Assembly (NCBI GenBank): GCA_964057225.1
Contig: OZ059900.1
Span: 15,949,638 to 16,013,637 of the forward strand
Source: Auanema rhodensis
Lineage: Eukaryota > Nematoda > Chromadorea > Rhabditida > Rhabditidae
DNA: 64,000 bases
Reading direction: 5' to 3'
In this document: positions 9,501 to 24,500 of the stretch, piece by piece
How the letters are laid out: each line of letters starts with the position of its first letter
Position numbering within the stretch: the first letter of the stretch is position 1
The notes under the pieces: model-generated
Told to the model about the DNA's origin: nothing
The model's input: the letters and a program-made list of their open reading frames with translations, nothing else
Databases searched by the model: none
Program-made: the position numbers and the translations under genes

Positions 9501-10998
9501 GTAAGTCAAAACCTTGTTTACAGCGAAATTTCCAAAAACTGCTTTTCCAGCATAATAAAATATTTCTCATGGGAAATACTGTGTTTTTGTATTTTTCTAG
9601 TGTTCAGCATGTAAAATGCTCCATTTTAGTATGTAACACGCTGAAATTCGTTGCATTTGACGACTCATATGAACAAAAATCGATTTAATCAATATTAGCC
9701 ATAAGGGGCGTGCCCTCAGAATATGCTAATTTCCTTAATTTTCTAACCCCTGTTTTTTTGTCGTGAAAGTGGAACTAGACGTTGTACGAACAATTTTGAG
9801 CTAGGTTTCATTGACATTGCATGAGTTTGAAAACATGAAATCGTAAGTCAAAACCTTGTTTACAGCGAAATTTCCAAAAACTGGTTTTCCAGCATAATAA
9901 AATATTTCTCATGGGAAATACTGTGTTTTTGTATTTTTCTAGTGTTCAGCATGTAAAATGCTTCATTTTAGTATGTAACACGCTGAAATTCGTTGCATTT
10001 GACGACTCATATGAACAAAAATCGATTTAATCAATATTAGCCATAAGGGGCGTGCCCTCAGAATATGCTAATTTCCTTAATTTTCTAACCCCTGTTTTTT
10101 TGTCGTGAAAGTGGAACTAGACGTTGTACGAACAATTTTGAGCTAGGTTTCATTGACATTGCATGAGTTTGAACACATGAAATCGTAAGTCAAAACCTTG
10201 TTTACAGCGAAATTTCCAAAAACTGGTTTTCCAGCATAATAAAATATTTCTCATGGGAAATACTGTGTTTTTGTATTCTTCTAGTGTTCAGCATGTAAAA
10301 TGCTTCATTTTAGTTTGTAACACGCTGAAATTCGTTGCATTTGACGACTCATATGAACAAAAATCGATTTAATCAATATTAGCCATAAGGGGCGTGCCCT
10401 CAGAATATGCTAATTTCCTTAATTTTCTAACCCTTGTTTTTTTGTCGTGAAAGTGGAACTAGACGTTGTACAAACAATTTTGAGCTAGGTTTCATTGACA
10501 TTGCATGAGTTTGAACACATGAAATCGTAAGTCAAAACCTTGTTTACAGCGAAATTTCCAAAAACTGGTTTTCCAGCATGATAAAATATTTCTCATGGGA
10601 AATACTGTGTTTTTGTATTTTTCTAGTGTTCAGCATGTAAAATGCTTCATTTTAGTTTGTAACACGCTGAAATTCGTTGCATTTGACGACTCATATGAAC
10701 AAAAATCGATTTAATCAATATTAGCCATAAGGGGCGTGCCCTCAGAATATGCTAATTTCCTTAATTTTCTAACCCCTGTTTTTTTGTCGTGAAAGTGGAA
10801 CTAGACGTTGTACGAACAATTTTGAGCTAGGTTACATTGACATTGCATGAGTTTGAACACATGAAATCGTAAGTCAAAACCTTGTTTACAGCGAAATTTC
10901 CAAAAACTGGTTTTCCAGCATAATAAAATATTTCTCATGGGAAATACTGTGTTTTTGTATTTTTCTAGTGTTCAGCATGTAAAATGCTTCATTTTAGT

Positions 10999-13050
10999 AT
11001 GTAACACGCTGAAATTCGTTGCATTTGACGACTCATATGAACAAAAATCGATTTAATCAATATTAGCCATAAGGGGCGTGCCCTCAGAATATGCTAATTT
11101 CCTTAATTTTCTAACCCTTGTTTTTTTGTCGTGAAAGTGGAACTAGACGTTGTACAAACAATTTTGAGCTAGGTTTCATTGACATTGCATGAGTTTGAAC
11201 ACATGAAATCGTAAGTCAAAACCTTGTTTACAGCGAAATTTCCAAAAACTGGTTTTCCAGCATGATAAAATATTTCTCATGGGAAATACTGTGTTTTTGT
11301 ATTTTTCTAGTGTTCAGCATGTAAAATGCTTCATTTTAGTATGTAACACGCTGAAATTCGTTGCATTTGACGACTCATATGAACAAAAATCAATTTAATC
11401 AATATTAGCCATAAGGGGCGTGCCCTCAGAATATGCTAATTTCCTTAATTTTCTAACCCCTGTTTTTTTGTCGTGAAAGTGGAACTAGACGTTGTACGAA
11501 CAATTTTGAGCTAGGTTACATTGACATTGCATGAGTTTGAACACATGAAATCGTAAGTCAAAACCTTGTTTACAGCGAAATTTCCAAAAACTGGTTTTCC
11601 AGCATAATAAAATATTTCTCATGAGAAATACTGTGTTTTTGTATTTTTCTAGTGTTCAGCATGTAAAATGCTTCATTTTAGTATGTAACACGCTGAAATT
11701 CGTTGCATTTGACGACTCATATGAACAAAAATCGATTTAATCAATATTAGCCATAAGGGGCGTGCCCTCAGAATATGCTAATTTCCTTAATTTTCTAACC
11801 CCTGTTTTTTTGTCGTGAAAGTGGAACTAGACGTTGTACGAACAATTTTGAGCTAGGTTACATTGACATTGCATGAGTTTGAACACATGAAATCGTAAGT
11901 CAAAACCTTGTTTACAGCGAAATTTCCAAAAACTGGTTTTCCAGCATAATAAAATATTTCTCATGGGAAATACTGTGTTTTTGTATTTTTCTAGTGTTCA
12001 GCATGTAAAATGCTTCATTTTAGTATGTAACACGCTGAAATTCGTTGCATTTGACGACTCATATGAACAAAAATCGATTTAATCAATATTAGCCATAAGG
12101 GGCGTGCCCTCAGAATATGCTAATTTCCTTAATTTTCTAACCCTTGTTTTTTTGTCGTGAAAGTGGAACTAGACGTTGTACAAACAATTTTGAGCTAGGT
12201 TTCATTGACATTGCATGAGTTTGAACACATGAAATCGTAAGTCAAAACCTTGTTTACAGCGAAATTTCCAAAAACTGGTTTTCCAGCATGATAAAATATT
12301 TCTCATGGGAAATACTGTGTTTTTGTATTTTTCTAGTGTTCAGCATGTAAAATGCTTCATTTTAGTATGTAACACGCTGAAATTCGTTGCATTTGACGAC
12401 TCATATGAACAAAAATCAATTTAATCAATATTAGCCATAAGGGGCGTGCCCTCAGAATATGCTAATTTCCTTAATTTTCTAACCCCTGTTTTTTTGTCGT
12501 GAAAGTGGAACTAGACGTTGTACGAACAATTTTGAGCTAGGTTTCATTGACATTGCATGAGTTTGAACACATGAAATCGTAAGTCAAAACCTTGTTTACA
12601 GCGAAATTTCCAAAAACTGGTTTTCCAGCATAATAAAATATTTCTCATGAGAAATACTGTGTTTTTGTATTTTTCTAGTGTTCAGCATGTAAAATGCTTC
12701 ATTTTAGTATGTAACACGCTGAAATTCGTTGCATTTGACGACTCATATGAACAAAAATCGATTTAATCAATATTAGCCATAAGGGGCGTGCCCTCAGAAT
12801 ATGCTAATTTCCTTAATTTTCTAACCCCTGTTTTTTTGTCGTGAAAGTGGAACTAGACGTTGTACGAACAATTTTGAGCTAGGTTACATTGACATTGCAT
12901 GAGTTTGAACACATGAAATCGTAAGTCAAAACCTTGTTTACAGCGAAATTTCCAAAAACTGGTTTTCCAGCATAATAAAATATTTCTCATGGGAAATACT
13001 GTGTTTTTGTATTTTTCTAGTGTTCAGCATGTAAAATGCTTCATTTTAGT
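10999..13050 (+). repeat. Two copies of a 1026-bp trimer HOR
   Basis: Units 10999-12024 and 12025-13050 share the same order. First comes a cccttg/tacaaac/catgat monomer. Next is a monomer with aaaatcaattt and atgagaaata. Third is a gttacatt monomer. They differ in the second monomer, which has gttacatt at 11516 but gtttcatt in the later unit, so either mutation or conversion followed duplication. A third unit begins at 13051 but breaks after its first monomer. Confidence 0.85.
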
Positions 13051-16000
13051 ATGTAACACGCTGAAATTCGTTGCATTTGACGACTCATATGAACAAAAAT
13101 CGATTTAATCAATATTAGCCATAAGGGGCGTGCCCTCAGAATATGCTAATTTCCTTAATTTTCTAACCCTTGTTTTTTTGTCGTGAAAGTGGAACTAGAC
13201 GTTGTACAAACAATTTTGAGCTAGGTTTCATTGACATTGCATGAGTTTGAACACATGAAATCGTAAGTCAAAACCTTGTTTACAGCGAAATTTCCAAAAA
13301 CTGGTTTTCCAGCATGATAAAATATTTCTCATGGGAAATACTGTGTTTTTGTATTTTTCTAGTGTTCAGCATGTAAAATGCTTTATTTTAGTATGTAACA
13401 CGCTGAAATTCGTTGCATTTGACGACTCATATGAACAAAAATCGATTTAATCAATATTAGCCATAAGGGGCGTGCCCTCAGAATATGCTAATTTCCTTAA
13501 TTTTCTAACCCCTGTTTTTTTGTCGTGAAAGTGGAACTAGACGTTGTACGAACAATTTTGAGCTAGGTTTCATTGACATTGCATGAGTTTGAACACATGA
13601 AATCGTAAGTCAAAACCTTGTTTACAGCGAAATTTCCAAAAACTGGTTTTCCAGCATGATAAAATATTTCTCATGGGAAATACTGTGTTTTTGTATTTTT
13701 CTAGTGTTCAGCATGTAAAATGCTTCATTTTAGTATGTAACACGCTGAAATTCGTTGCATTTGACGACTCATATGAACAAAAATCGATTTAATCAATATT
13801 AGCCATAAGGGGCGTGCCCTCAGAATATGCTAATTTCCTTAATTTTCTAACCCCTGTTTTTTTGTCGTGAAAGTGGAACTAGACGTTGTACGAACAATTT
13901 TGAGCTAGGTTTCATTGACATTGCATGAGTTTGAACACATGAAATCGTAAGTCAAAACCTTGTTTACAGCGAAATTTCCAAAAACTGGTTTTCCAGCATA
14001 ATAAAATATTTCTCATGGGAAATACTGTGTTTTTGTATTTTTCTAGTGTTCAGCATGTAAAATGCTTCATTTTAGTATGTAACACGCTGAAATTCGTTGC
14101 ATTTGACGACTCATATGAACAAAAATCGATTTAATCAATATTAGCCATAAGGGGCGTGCCCTCAGAATATGCTAATTTCCTTAATTTTCTAACCCCTGTT
14201 TTTTTGTCGTGAAAGTGGAACTAGACGTTGTACGAACAATTTTGAGCTAGGTTTCATTGACATTGCATGAGTTTGAACACATGAAATCGTAAGTCAAAAC
14301 CTTGTTTACAGCGAAATTTCCAAAAACTGCTTTTCCAGCATAATAAAATATTTCTCATGGGAAATACTGTGTTTTTGTATTTTTCTAGTGTTCAGCATGT
14401 AAAATGCTTCATTTTAGTATGTAACACGCTGAAATTCGTTGCATTTGACGACTCATATGAACAAAAATCGATTTAATCAATATTAGCCATAAGGGGCGTG
14501 CCCTCAGAATATGCTAATTTCCTTAACTTTCTAACCCCTGTTTTTTTGTCGTGAAAGTGGAACTAGACGTTGTACGAACAATTTTGAGCTAGGTTTCATT
14601 GACATTGCATGAGTTTGAACACATGAAATCGTAAGTCAAAACCTTGTTTACAGCGAAATTTCCAAAAACTGGTTTTCCAGCATAATAAAATATTTCTCAT
14701 GGGAAATACTGTGTTTTTGTATTTTTCTAGTGTTCAGCATGTAAAATGCTTCATTTTAGTATGTAACACGCTGAAATTCGTTGCATTTGACGACTCATAT
14801 GAACAAAAATCGATTTAATCAATATTAGCCATAAGGGGCGTGCCCTCAGAATATGCTAATTTCCTTAATTTTCTAACCCCTGTTTTTTTGTCGTGAAAGT
14901 GGAACTAGACGTTGTACGAACAATTTTGAGCTAGGTTTCATTGACATTGCATGAGTTTGAACACATGAAATCGTAAGTCAAAACCTTGTTTACAGCGAAA
15001 TTTCCAAAAACTGGTTTTCCAGCATAATAAAATATTTCTCATGGGAAATACTGTGTTTTTGTATTCTTCTAGTGTTCAGCATGTAAAATGCTTCATTTTA
15101 GTATGTAACACGCTGAAATTCGTTGCATTTGACGACTCATATGAACAAAAATCGATTTAATCAATATTAGCCATAAGGGGCGTGCCCTCAGAATATGCTA
15201 ATTTCCTTAATTTTCTAACCCCTGTTTTTTTGTCGTGAAAGTGGAACTAGACGTTGTACGAACAATTTTGAGCTAGGTTTCATTGACATTGCATGAGTTT
15301 GAACACATGAAATCGTAAGTCAAAACCTTGTTTACAGCGAAATTTCCAAAAACTGGTTTTCCAGCATAATAAAATATTTCTCATGGGAAATACTGTGTTT
15401 TTGTATTTTTCTAGTGTTCAGCATGTAAAATGCTTCATTTTAGTATGTAACACGCTGAAATTCGTTGCATTTGACGACTCATATGAACAAAAATCGATTT
15501 AATCAATATTAGCCATAAGGGGCGTGCCCTCAGAATATGCTAATTTCCTTAATTTTCTAACCCTTGTTTTTTTGTCGTGAAAGTGGAACTAGACGTTGTA
15601 CAAACAATTTTGAGCTAGGTTTCATTGACATTGCATGAGTTTGAACACATGAAATCGTAAGTCAAAACCTTGTTTACAGCGAAATTTCCAAAAACTGGTT
15701 TTCCAGCATGATAAAATATTTCTCATGGGAAATACTGTGTTTTTGTATTTTTCTAGTGTTCAGCATGTAAAATGCTCCATTTTAGTATGTAACACGCTGA
15801 AATTCGTTGCATTTGACGACTCATATGAACAAAAATCGATTTAATCAATATTAGCCATAAGGGGCGTGCCCTCAGAATATGCTAATTTCCTTAATTTTCT
15901 AACCCCTGTTTTTTTGTCGTGAAAGTGGAACTAGACGTTGTACGAACAATTTTGAGCTAGGTTTCATTGACATTGCATGAGTTTGAACACATGAAATCGT

Positions 16001-16470
16001 AAGTCAAAACCTTGTTTACAGCGAAATTTCCAAAAACTGGTTTTCCAGCATAATAAAATATTTCTCATGGGAAATACTGTGTTTTTGTATTTTTCTAGTG
16101 TTCAGCATGTAAAATGCTTCATTTTAGTTTGTAACACGCTGAAATTCGTTGCATTTGACGACTCATATGAACAAAAATCGATTTAATCAATATTAGCCAT
16201 AAGGGGCGTGCCCTCAGAATATGCTAATTTCCTTAATTTTCTAACCCCTGTTTTTTTGTCGTGAAAGTGGAACTAGACGTTGTACGAACAATTTTGAGCT
16301 AGGTTACATTGACATTGCATGAGTTTGAACACATGAAATCGTAAGTCAAAACCTTGTTTACAGCGAAATTTCCAAAAACTGGTTTTCCAGCATAATAAAA
16401 TATTTCTCATGGGAAATACTGTGTTTTTGTATTTTTCTAGTGTTCAGCATGTAAAATGCTTCATTTTAGT

Positions 16471-18522
16471 ATGTAACACGCTGAAATTCGTTGCATTTGA
16501 CGACTCATATGAACAAAAATCGATTTAATCAATATTAGCCATAAGGGGCGTGCCCTCAGAATATGCTAATTTCCTTAATTTTCTAACCCTTGTTTTTTTG
16601 TCGTGAAAGTGGAACTAGACGTTGTACAAACAATTTTGAGCTAGGTTTCATTGACATTGCATGAGTTTGAACACATGAAATCGTAAGTCAAAACCTTGTT
16701 TACAGCGAAATTTCCAAAAACTGGTTTTCCAGCATGATAAAATATTTCTCATGGGAAATACTGTGTTTTTGTATTTTTCTAGTGTTCAGCATGTAAAATG
16801 CTTCATTTTAGTATGTAACACGCTGAAATTCGTTGCATTTGACGACTCATATGAACAAAAATCGATTTAATCAATATTAGCCATAAGGGGCGTGCCCTCA
16901 GAATATGCTAATTTCCTTAATTTTTTAACCCCTGTTTTTTTGTCGTGAAAGTGGAACTAGACGTTGTACGAACAATTTTGAGCTAGGTTTCATTGACATT
17001 GCATGAGTTTGAACACATGAAATCGTAAGTCAAAACCTTGTTTACAGCGAAATTTCCAAAAACTGGTTTTCCAGCATGATAAAATATTTCTCATGGGAAA
17101 TACTGTGTTTTTGTATTTTTCTAGTGTTCAGCATGTAAAATGCTTCATTTTAGTATGTAACACGCTGAAATTCGTTGCATTTGACGACTCATATGAACAA
17201 AAATCGATTTAATCAATATTAGCCATAAGGGGCGTGCCCTCAGAATATGCTAATTTCCTTAATTTTCTAACCCCTGTTTTTTTGTCGTGAAAGTGGAACT
17301 AGACGTTGTACGAACAATTTTGAGCTAGGTTTCATTGACATTGCATGAGTTTGAACACATGAAATCGTAAGTCAAAACCTTGTTTACAGCGAAATTTCCA
17401 AAAACTGGTTTTCCAGCATGATAAAATATTTCTCATGGGAAATACTGTGTTTTTGTATTTTTCTAGTGTTCAGCATGTAAAATGCTTCATTTTAGTATGT
17501 AACACGCTGAAATTCGTTGCATTTGACGACTCATATGAACAAAAATCGATTTAATCAATATTAGCCATAAGGGGCGTGCCCTCAGAATATGCTAATTTCC
17601 TTAATTTTCTAACCCCTGTTTTTTTGTCGTGAAAGTGGAACTAGACGTTGTACGAACAATTTTGAGCTAGGTTTCATTGACATTGCATGAGTTTGAACAC
17701 ATGAAATCGTAAGTCAAAACCTTGTTTACAGCGAAATTTCCAAAAACTGGTTTTCCAGCATAATAAAATATTTCTCATGGGAAATACTGTGTTTTTGTAT
17801 TTTTCTAGTGTTCAGCATGTAAAATGCTTCATTTTAGTATGTAACACGCTGAAATTCGTTGCATTTGACGACTCATATGAACAAAAATCGATTTAATCAA
17901 TATTAGCCATAAGGGGCGTGCCCTCAGAATATGCTAATTTCCTTAATTTTCTAACCCCTGTTTTTTTGTCGTGAAAGTGGAACTAGACGTTGTACGAACA
18001 ATTTTGAGCTAGGTTTCATTGACATTGCATGAGTTTGAACACATGAAATCGTAAGTCAAAACCTTGTTTACAGCGAAATTTCCAAAAACTGGTTTTCCAG
18101 CATAATAAAATATTTCTCATGGGAAATACTGTGTTTTTGTATTTTTCTAGTGTTCAGCATGTAAAATGCTTCATTTTAGTTTGTAACACGCTGAAATTCG
18201 TTGCATTTGACGACTCATATGAACAAAAATCGATTTAATCAATATTAGCCATAAGGGGCGTGCCCTCAGAATATGCTAATTTCCTTAATTTTCTAACCCC
18301 TGTTTTTTTGTCGTGAAAGTGGAACTAGACGTTGTACGAACAATTTTGAGCTAGGTTACATTGACATTGCATGAGTTTGAACACATGAAATCGTAAGTCA
18401 AAACCTTGTTTACAGCGAAATTTCCAAAAACTGGTTTTCCAGCTTAATAAAATATTTCTCATGAGAAATACTGTGTTTTTGTAATTTTCTAGTGTTCAGC
18501 ATGTAAAATGCTTCATTTTAGT
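16471..18522 (+). repeat. Six-monomer block, instance 1 (partly inside the 10-mer)
   Basis: Monomer order: cccttg/tacaaac/catgat; then ttttttaacccc with catgat; then catgat; then two near-consensus monomers; then agtttgtaac with gttacatt. The same order recurs at 26047, 33913 and 37675, with shortened forms elsewhere, defining a 2052-bp HOR family. This instance ends with the special cttaataaaat monomer of the 3420-bp HOR, so the 10-mer seems to have been assembled from this older block plus four others (inference). Confidence 0.75.
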
Positions 18523-21500
18523 ATGTAACACGCTGAAATTCGTTGCATTTGACGACTCATATGAACAAAAATCGATTTAATCAATATTAGCCATAAGGGG
18601 CGTGCCCTCAGAATATGCTAATTTCCTTAATTTTCTAACCCCTGTTTTTTTGTCGTGAAAGTGGAACTAGACGTTGTACGAACAATTTTGAGCTAGGTTT
18701 CATTGACATTGCATGAGTTTGAACACATGAAATCGTAAGTCAAAACCTTGTTTACAGCGAAATTTCCAAAAACTGGTTTTCCAGCATAATAAAATATTTC
18801 TCATGGGAAATACTGTGTTTTTGTATTTTTCTAGTGTTCAGCATGTAAAATGCTTCATTTTAGTTTGTAACACGCTGAAATTCGTTGCATTTGACGACTC
18901 ATATGAACAAAAATCGATTTAATCAATATTAGCCATAAGGGGCGTGCCCTCAGAATATGCTAATTTCCTTAATTTTCTAACCCCTGTTTTTTTGTCGTGA
19001 AAGTGGAACTAGACGTTGTACGAACAATTTTGAGCTAGGTTACATTGACATTGCATGAGTTTGAACACATGAAATCGTAAGTCAAAACCTTGTTTACAGC
19101 GAAATTTCCAAAAACTGGTTTTCCAGCATAATAAAATATTTCTCATGGGAAATACTGTGTTTTTGTATTTTTCTAGTGTTCAGCATGTAAAATGCTTCAT
19201 TTTAGTATGTAACACGCTGAAATTCGTTGCATTTGACGACTCATATGAACAAAAATCGATTTAATCAATATTAGCCATAAGGGGCGTGCCCTCAGAATAT
19301 GCTAATTTCCTTAATTTTCTAACCCTTGTTTTTTTGTCGTGAAAGTGGAACTAGACGTTGTACAAACAATTTTGAGCTAGGTTTCATTGACATTGCATGA
19401 GTTTGAACACATGAAATCGTAAGTCAAAACCTTGTTTACAGCGAAATTTCCAAAAACTGGTTTTCCAGCATGATAAAATATTTCTCATGGGAAATACTGT
19501 GTTTTTGTATTTTTCTAGTGTTCAGCATGTAAAATGCTTCATTTTAGTATGTAACACGCTGAAATTCGTTGCATTTGACGACTCATATGAACAAAAATCG
19601 ATTTAATCAATATTAGCCATACGGGGCGTGCCCTCAGAATATGCTAATTTCCTTAATTTTCTAACCCCTGTTTTTTTGTCGTGAAAGTGGAACTAGACGT
19701 TGTACGAACAATTTTGAGCTAGGTTTCATTGACATTGCATGAGTTTGAACACATGAAATCGTAAGTTAAAACCTTGTTTACAGCGAAATTTCCAAAAACT
19801 GGTTTTCCAGCATAATAAAATATTTCTCATGGGAAATACTGTGTTTTTGTATTTTTCTAGTGTTCAGCATGTAAAATGCTTCATTTTAGTATGTAACACG
19901 CTGAAATTCGTTGCATTTGACGACTCATATGAACAAAAATCGATTTAATCAATATTAGCCATAAGGGGCGTGCCCTCAGAATATGCTAATTTCCTTAATT
20001 TTCTAACCCCTGTTTTTTTGTCGTGAAAGTGGAACTAGACGTTGTACGAACAATTTTGAGCTAGGTTTCATTGACATTGCATGAGTTTGAACACATGAAA
20101 TCGTAAGTCAAAACCTTGTTTACAGCGAAATTTCCAAAAACTGGTTTTCCAGCATAATAAAATATTTCTCATGGGAAATACTGTGTTTTTGTATTTTTCT
20201 AGTGTTCAGCATGTAAAATGCTTCATTTTAGTATGTAACACGCTGAAATTCGTTGCATTTGACGACTCATATGAACAAAAATCGATTTAATCAATATTAG
20301 CCATAAGGGGCGTGCCCTCAGAATATGCTAATTTCCTTAATTTTCTAACCCTTGTTTTTTTGTCGTGAAAGTGGAACTAGACGTTGTACAAACAATTTTG
20401 AGCTAGGTTTCATTGACATTGCATGAGTTTGAACACATGAAATCGTAAGTCAAAACCTTGTTTACAGCGAAATTTCCAAAAACTGGTTTTCCAGCATAAT
20501 AAAATATTTCTCATGGGAAATACTGTGTTTTTGTATTTTTCTAGTGTTCAGCCTGTAAAATGCTTCATTTTAGTATGTAACACGCTGAAATTCGTTGCAT
20601 TTGACGACTCATATGAACAAAAATCGATTTAATCAATATTAGCCATAAGGGGCGTGCCCTCAGAATATGCTAATTTCCTTAATTTTCTAACCCTTGTTTT
20701 TTTGTCGTGAAAGTGGAACTAGACGTTGTACAAACAATTTTGAGCTAGGTTTCATTGACATTGCATGAGTTTGAACACATGAAATCGTAAGTCAAAACCT
20801 TGTTTACAGCGAAATTTCCAAAAACTGGTTTTCCAGCATGATAAAATATTTCTCATGGGAAATACTGTGTTTTTGTATTTTTCTAGTGTTCAGCATGTAA
20901 AATGCTTCATTTTAGTATGTAACACGCTGAAATTCGTTGCATTTGACGACTCATATGAACAAAAATCGATTTAATCAATATTAGCCATAAGGGGCGTGCC
21001 CTCAGAATATGCTAATTTCCTTAATTTTCTAACCCCTGTTTTTTTGTCGTGAAAGTGGAACTAGACGTTGTACGAACAATTTTGAGCTAGGTTTCATTGA
21101 CATTGCATGAGTTTGAACACATGAAATCGTAAGTCAAAACCTTGTTTACAGCGAAATTTCCAAAAACTGGTTTTCCAGCATAATAAAATATTTCTCATGG
21201 GAAATACTGTGTTTTTGTATTTTTCTAGTGTTCAGCATGTAAAATGCTTCATTTTAGTATGTAACACGCTGAAATTCGTTGCATTTGACGACTCATATGA
21301 ACAAAAATCGATTTAATCAATATTAGCCATAAGGGGCGTGCCCTCAGAATATGCTAATTTCCTTAATTTTCTAACCCCTGTTTTTTTGTCGTGAAAGTGG
21401 AACTAGACGTTGTACGAACAATTTTGAGCTAGGTTTCATTGACATTGCATGAGTTTGAACACATGAAATCGTAAGTCAAAACCTTGTTTACAGCGAAATT

Positions 21501-24500
21501 TCCAAAAACTGGTTTTCCAGCATAATAAAATATTTCTCATGGGAAATACTGTGTTTTTGTATTTTTCTAGTGTTCAGCATGTAAAATGCTTCATTTTAGT
21601 TTGTAACACGCTGAAATTCGTTGCATTTGACGACTCATATGAACAAAAATCGATTTAATCAATATTAGCCATAAGGGGCGTGCCCTCAGAATATGCTAAT
21701 TTCCTTAATTTTCTAACCCCTGTTTTTTTGTCGTGAAAGTGGAACTAGACGTTGTACGAACAATTTTGAGCTAGGTTACATTGACATTGCATGAGTTTGA
21801 ACACATGAAATCGTAAGTCAAAACCTTGTTTACAGCGAAATTTCCAAAAACTGGTTTTCCAGCTTAATAAAATATTTCTCATGAGAAATACTGTGTTTTT
21901 GTAATTTTCTAGTGTTCAGCATGTAAAATGCTTCATTTTAGTATGTAACACGCTGAAATTCGTTGCATTTGACGACTCATATGAACAAAAATCGATTTAA
22001 TCAATATTAGCCATAAGGGGCGTGCCCTCAGAATATGCTAATTTCCTTAATTTTCTAACCCCTGTTTTTTTGTCGTGAAAGTGGAACTAGACGTTGTACG
22101 AACAATTTTGAGCTAGGTTTCATTGACATTGCATGAGTTTGAACACATGAAATCGTAAGTCAAAACCTTGTTTACAGCGAAATTTCCAAAAACTGGTTTT
22201 CCAGCATAATAAAATATTTCTCATGGGAAATACTGTGTTTTTGTATTTTTCTAGTGTTCAGCATGTAAAATGTTTCATTTTAGTTTGTAACACGCTGAAA
22301 TTCGTTGCATTTGACGACTCATATGAACAAAAATCGATTTAATCAATATTAGCCATAAGGGGCGTGCCCTCAGAATATGCTAATTTCCTTAATTTTCTAA
22401 CCCCTGTTTTTTTGTCGTGAAAGTGGAACTAGACGTTGTACGAACAATTTTGAGCTAGGTTACATTGACATTGCATGAGTTTGAACACATGAAATCGTAA
22501 GTCAAAACCTTGTTTACAGCGAAATTTCCAAAAACTGGTTTTCCAGCATAATAAAATATTTCTCATGGGAAATACTGTGTTTTTGTATTTTTCTAGTGTT
22601 CAGCATGTAAAATGCTTCATTTTAGTATGTAACACGCTGAAATTCGTTGCATTTGACGACTCATATGAACAAAAATCGATTTAATCAATATTAGCCATAA
22701 GGGGCGTGCCCTCAGAATATGCTAATTTCCTTAATTTTCTAACCCTTGTTTTTTTGTCGTGAAAGTGGAACTAGACGTTGTACAAACAATTTTGAGCTAG
22801 GTTTCATTGACATTGCATGAGTTTGAACACATGAAATCGTAAGTCAAAACCTTGTTTACAGCGAAATTTCCAAAAACTGGTTTTCCAGCATGATAAAATA
22901 TTTCTCATGGGAAATACTGTGTTTTTGTATTTTTCTAGTGTTCAGCATGTAAAATGCTTCATTTTAGTATGTAACACGCTGAAATTCGTTGCATTTGACG
23001 ACTCATATGAACAAAAATCGATTTAATCAATATTAGCCATACGGGGCGTGCCCTCAGAATATGCTAATTTCCTTAATTTTCTAACCCCTGTTTTTTTGTC
23101 GTGAAAGTGGAACTAGACGTTGTACGAACAATTTTGAGCTAGGTTTCATTGACATTGCATGAGTTTGAACACATGAAATCGTAAGTTAAAACCTTGTTTA
23201 CAGCGAAATTTCCAAAAACTGGTTTTCCAGCATAATAAAATATTTCTCATGGGAAATACTGTGTTTTTGTATTTTTCTAGTGTTCAGCATGTAAAATGCT
23301 TCATTTTAGTATGTAACACGCTGAAATTCGTTGCATTTGACGACTCATATGAACAAAAATCGATTTAATCAATATTAGCCATAAGGGGCGTGCCCTCAGA
23401 ATATGCTAATTTCCTTAATTTTCTAACCCCTGTTTTTTTGTCGTGAAAGTGGAACTAGACGTTGTACGAACAATTTTGAGCTAGGTTTCATTGACATTGC
23501 ATGAGTTTGAACACATGAAATCGTAAGTCAAAACCTTGTTTACAGCGAAATTTCCAAAAACTGGTTTTCCAGCATAATAAAATATTTCTCATGGGAAATA
23601 CTGTGTTTTTGTATTTTTCTAGTGTTCAGCATGTAAAATGCTTCATTTTAGTATGTAACACGCTGAAATTCGTTGCATTTGACGACTCATATGAACAAAA
23701 ATCGATTTAATCAATATTAGCCATAAGGGGCGTGCCCTCAGAATATGCTAATTTCCTTAATTTTCTAACCCTTGTTTTTTTGTCGTGAAAGTGGAACTAG
23801 ACGTTGTACAAACAATTTTGAGCTAGGTTTCATTGACATTGCATGAGTTTGAACACATGAAATCGTAAGTCAAAACCTTGTTTACAGCGAAATTTCCAAA
23901 AACTGGTTTTCCAGCATAATAAAATATTTCTCATGGGAAATACTGTGTTTTTGTATTTTTCTAGTGTTCAGCCTGTAAAATGCTTCATTTTAGTATGTAA
24001 CACGCTGAAATTCGTTGCATTTGACGACTCATATGAACAAAAATCGATTTAATCAATATTAGCCATAAGGGGCGTGCCCTCAGAATATGCTAATTTCCTT
24101 AATTTTCTAACCCTTGTTTTTTTGTCGTGAAAGTGGAACTAGACGTTGTACAAACAATTTTGAGCTAGGTTTCATTGACATTGCATGAGTTTGAACACAT
24201 GAAATCGTAAGTCAAAACCTTGTTTACAGCGAAATTTCCAAAAACTGGTTTTCCAGCATGATAAAATATTTCTCATGGGAAATACTGTGTTTTTGTATTT
24301 TTCTAGTGTTCAGCATGTAAAATGCTTCATTTTAGTATGTAACACGCTGAAATTCGTTGCATTTGACGACTCATATGAACAAAAATCGATTTAATCAATA
24401 TTAGCCATAAGGGGCGTGCCCTCAGAATATGCTAATTTCCTTAATTTTCTAACCCCTGTTTTTTTGTCGTGAAAGTGGAACTAGACGTTGTACGAACAAT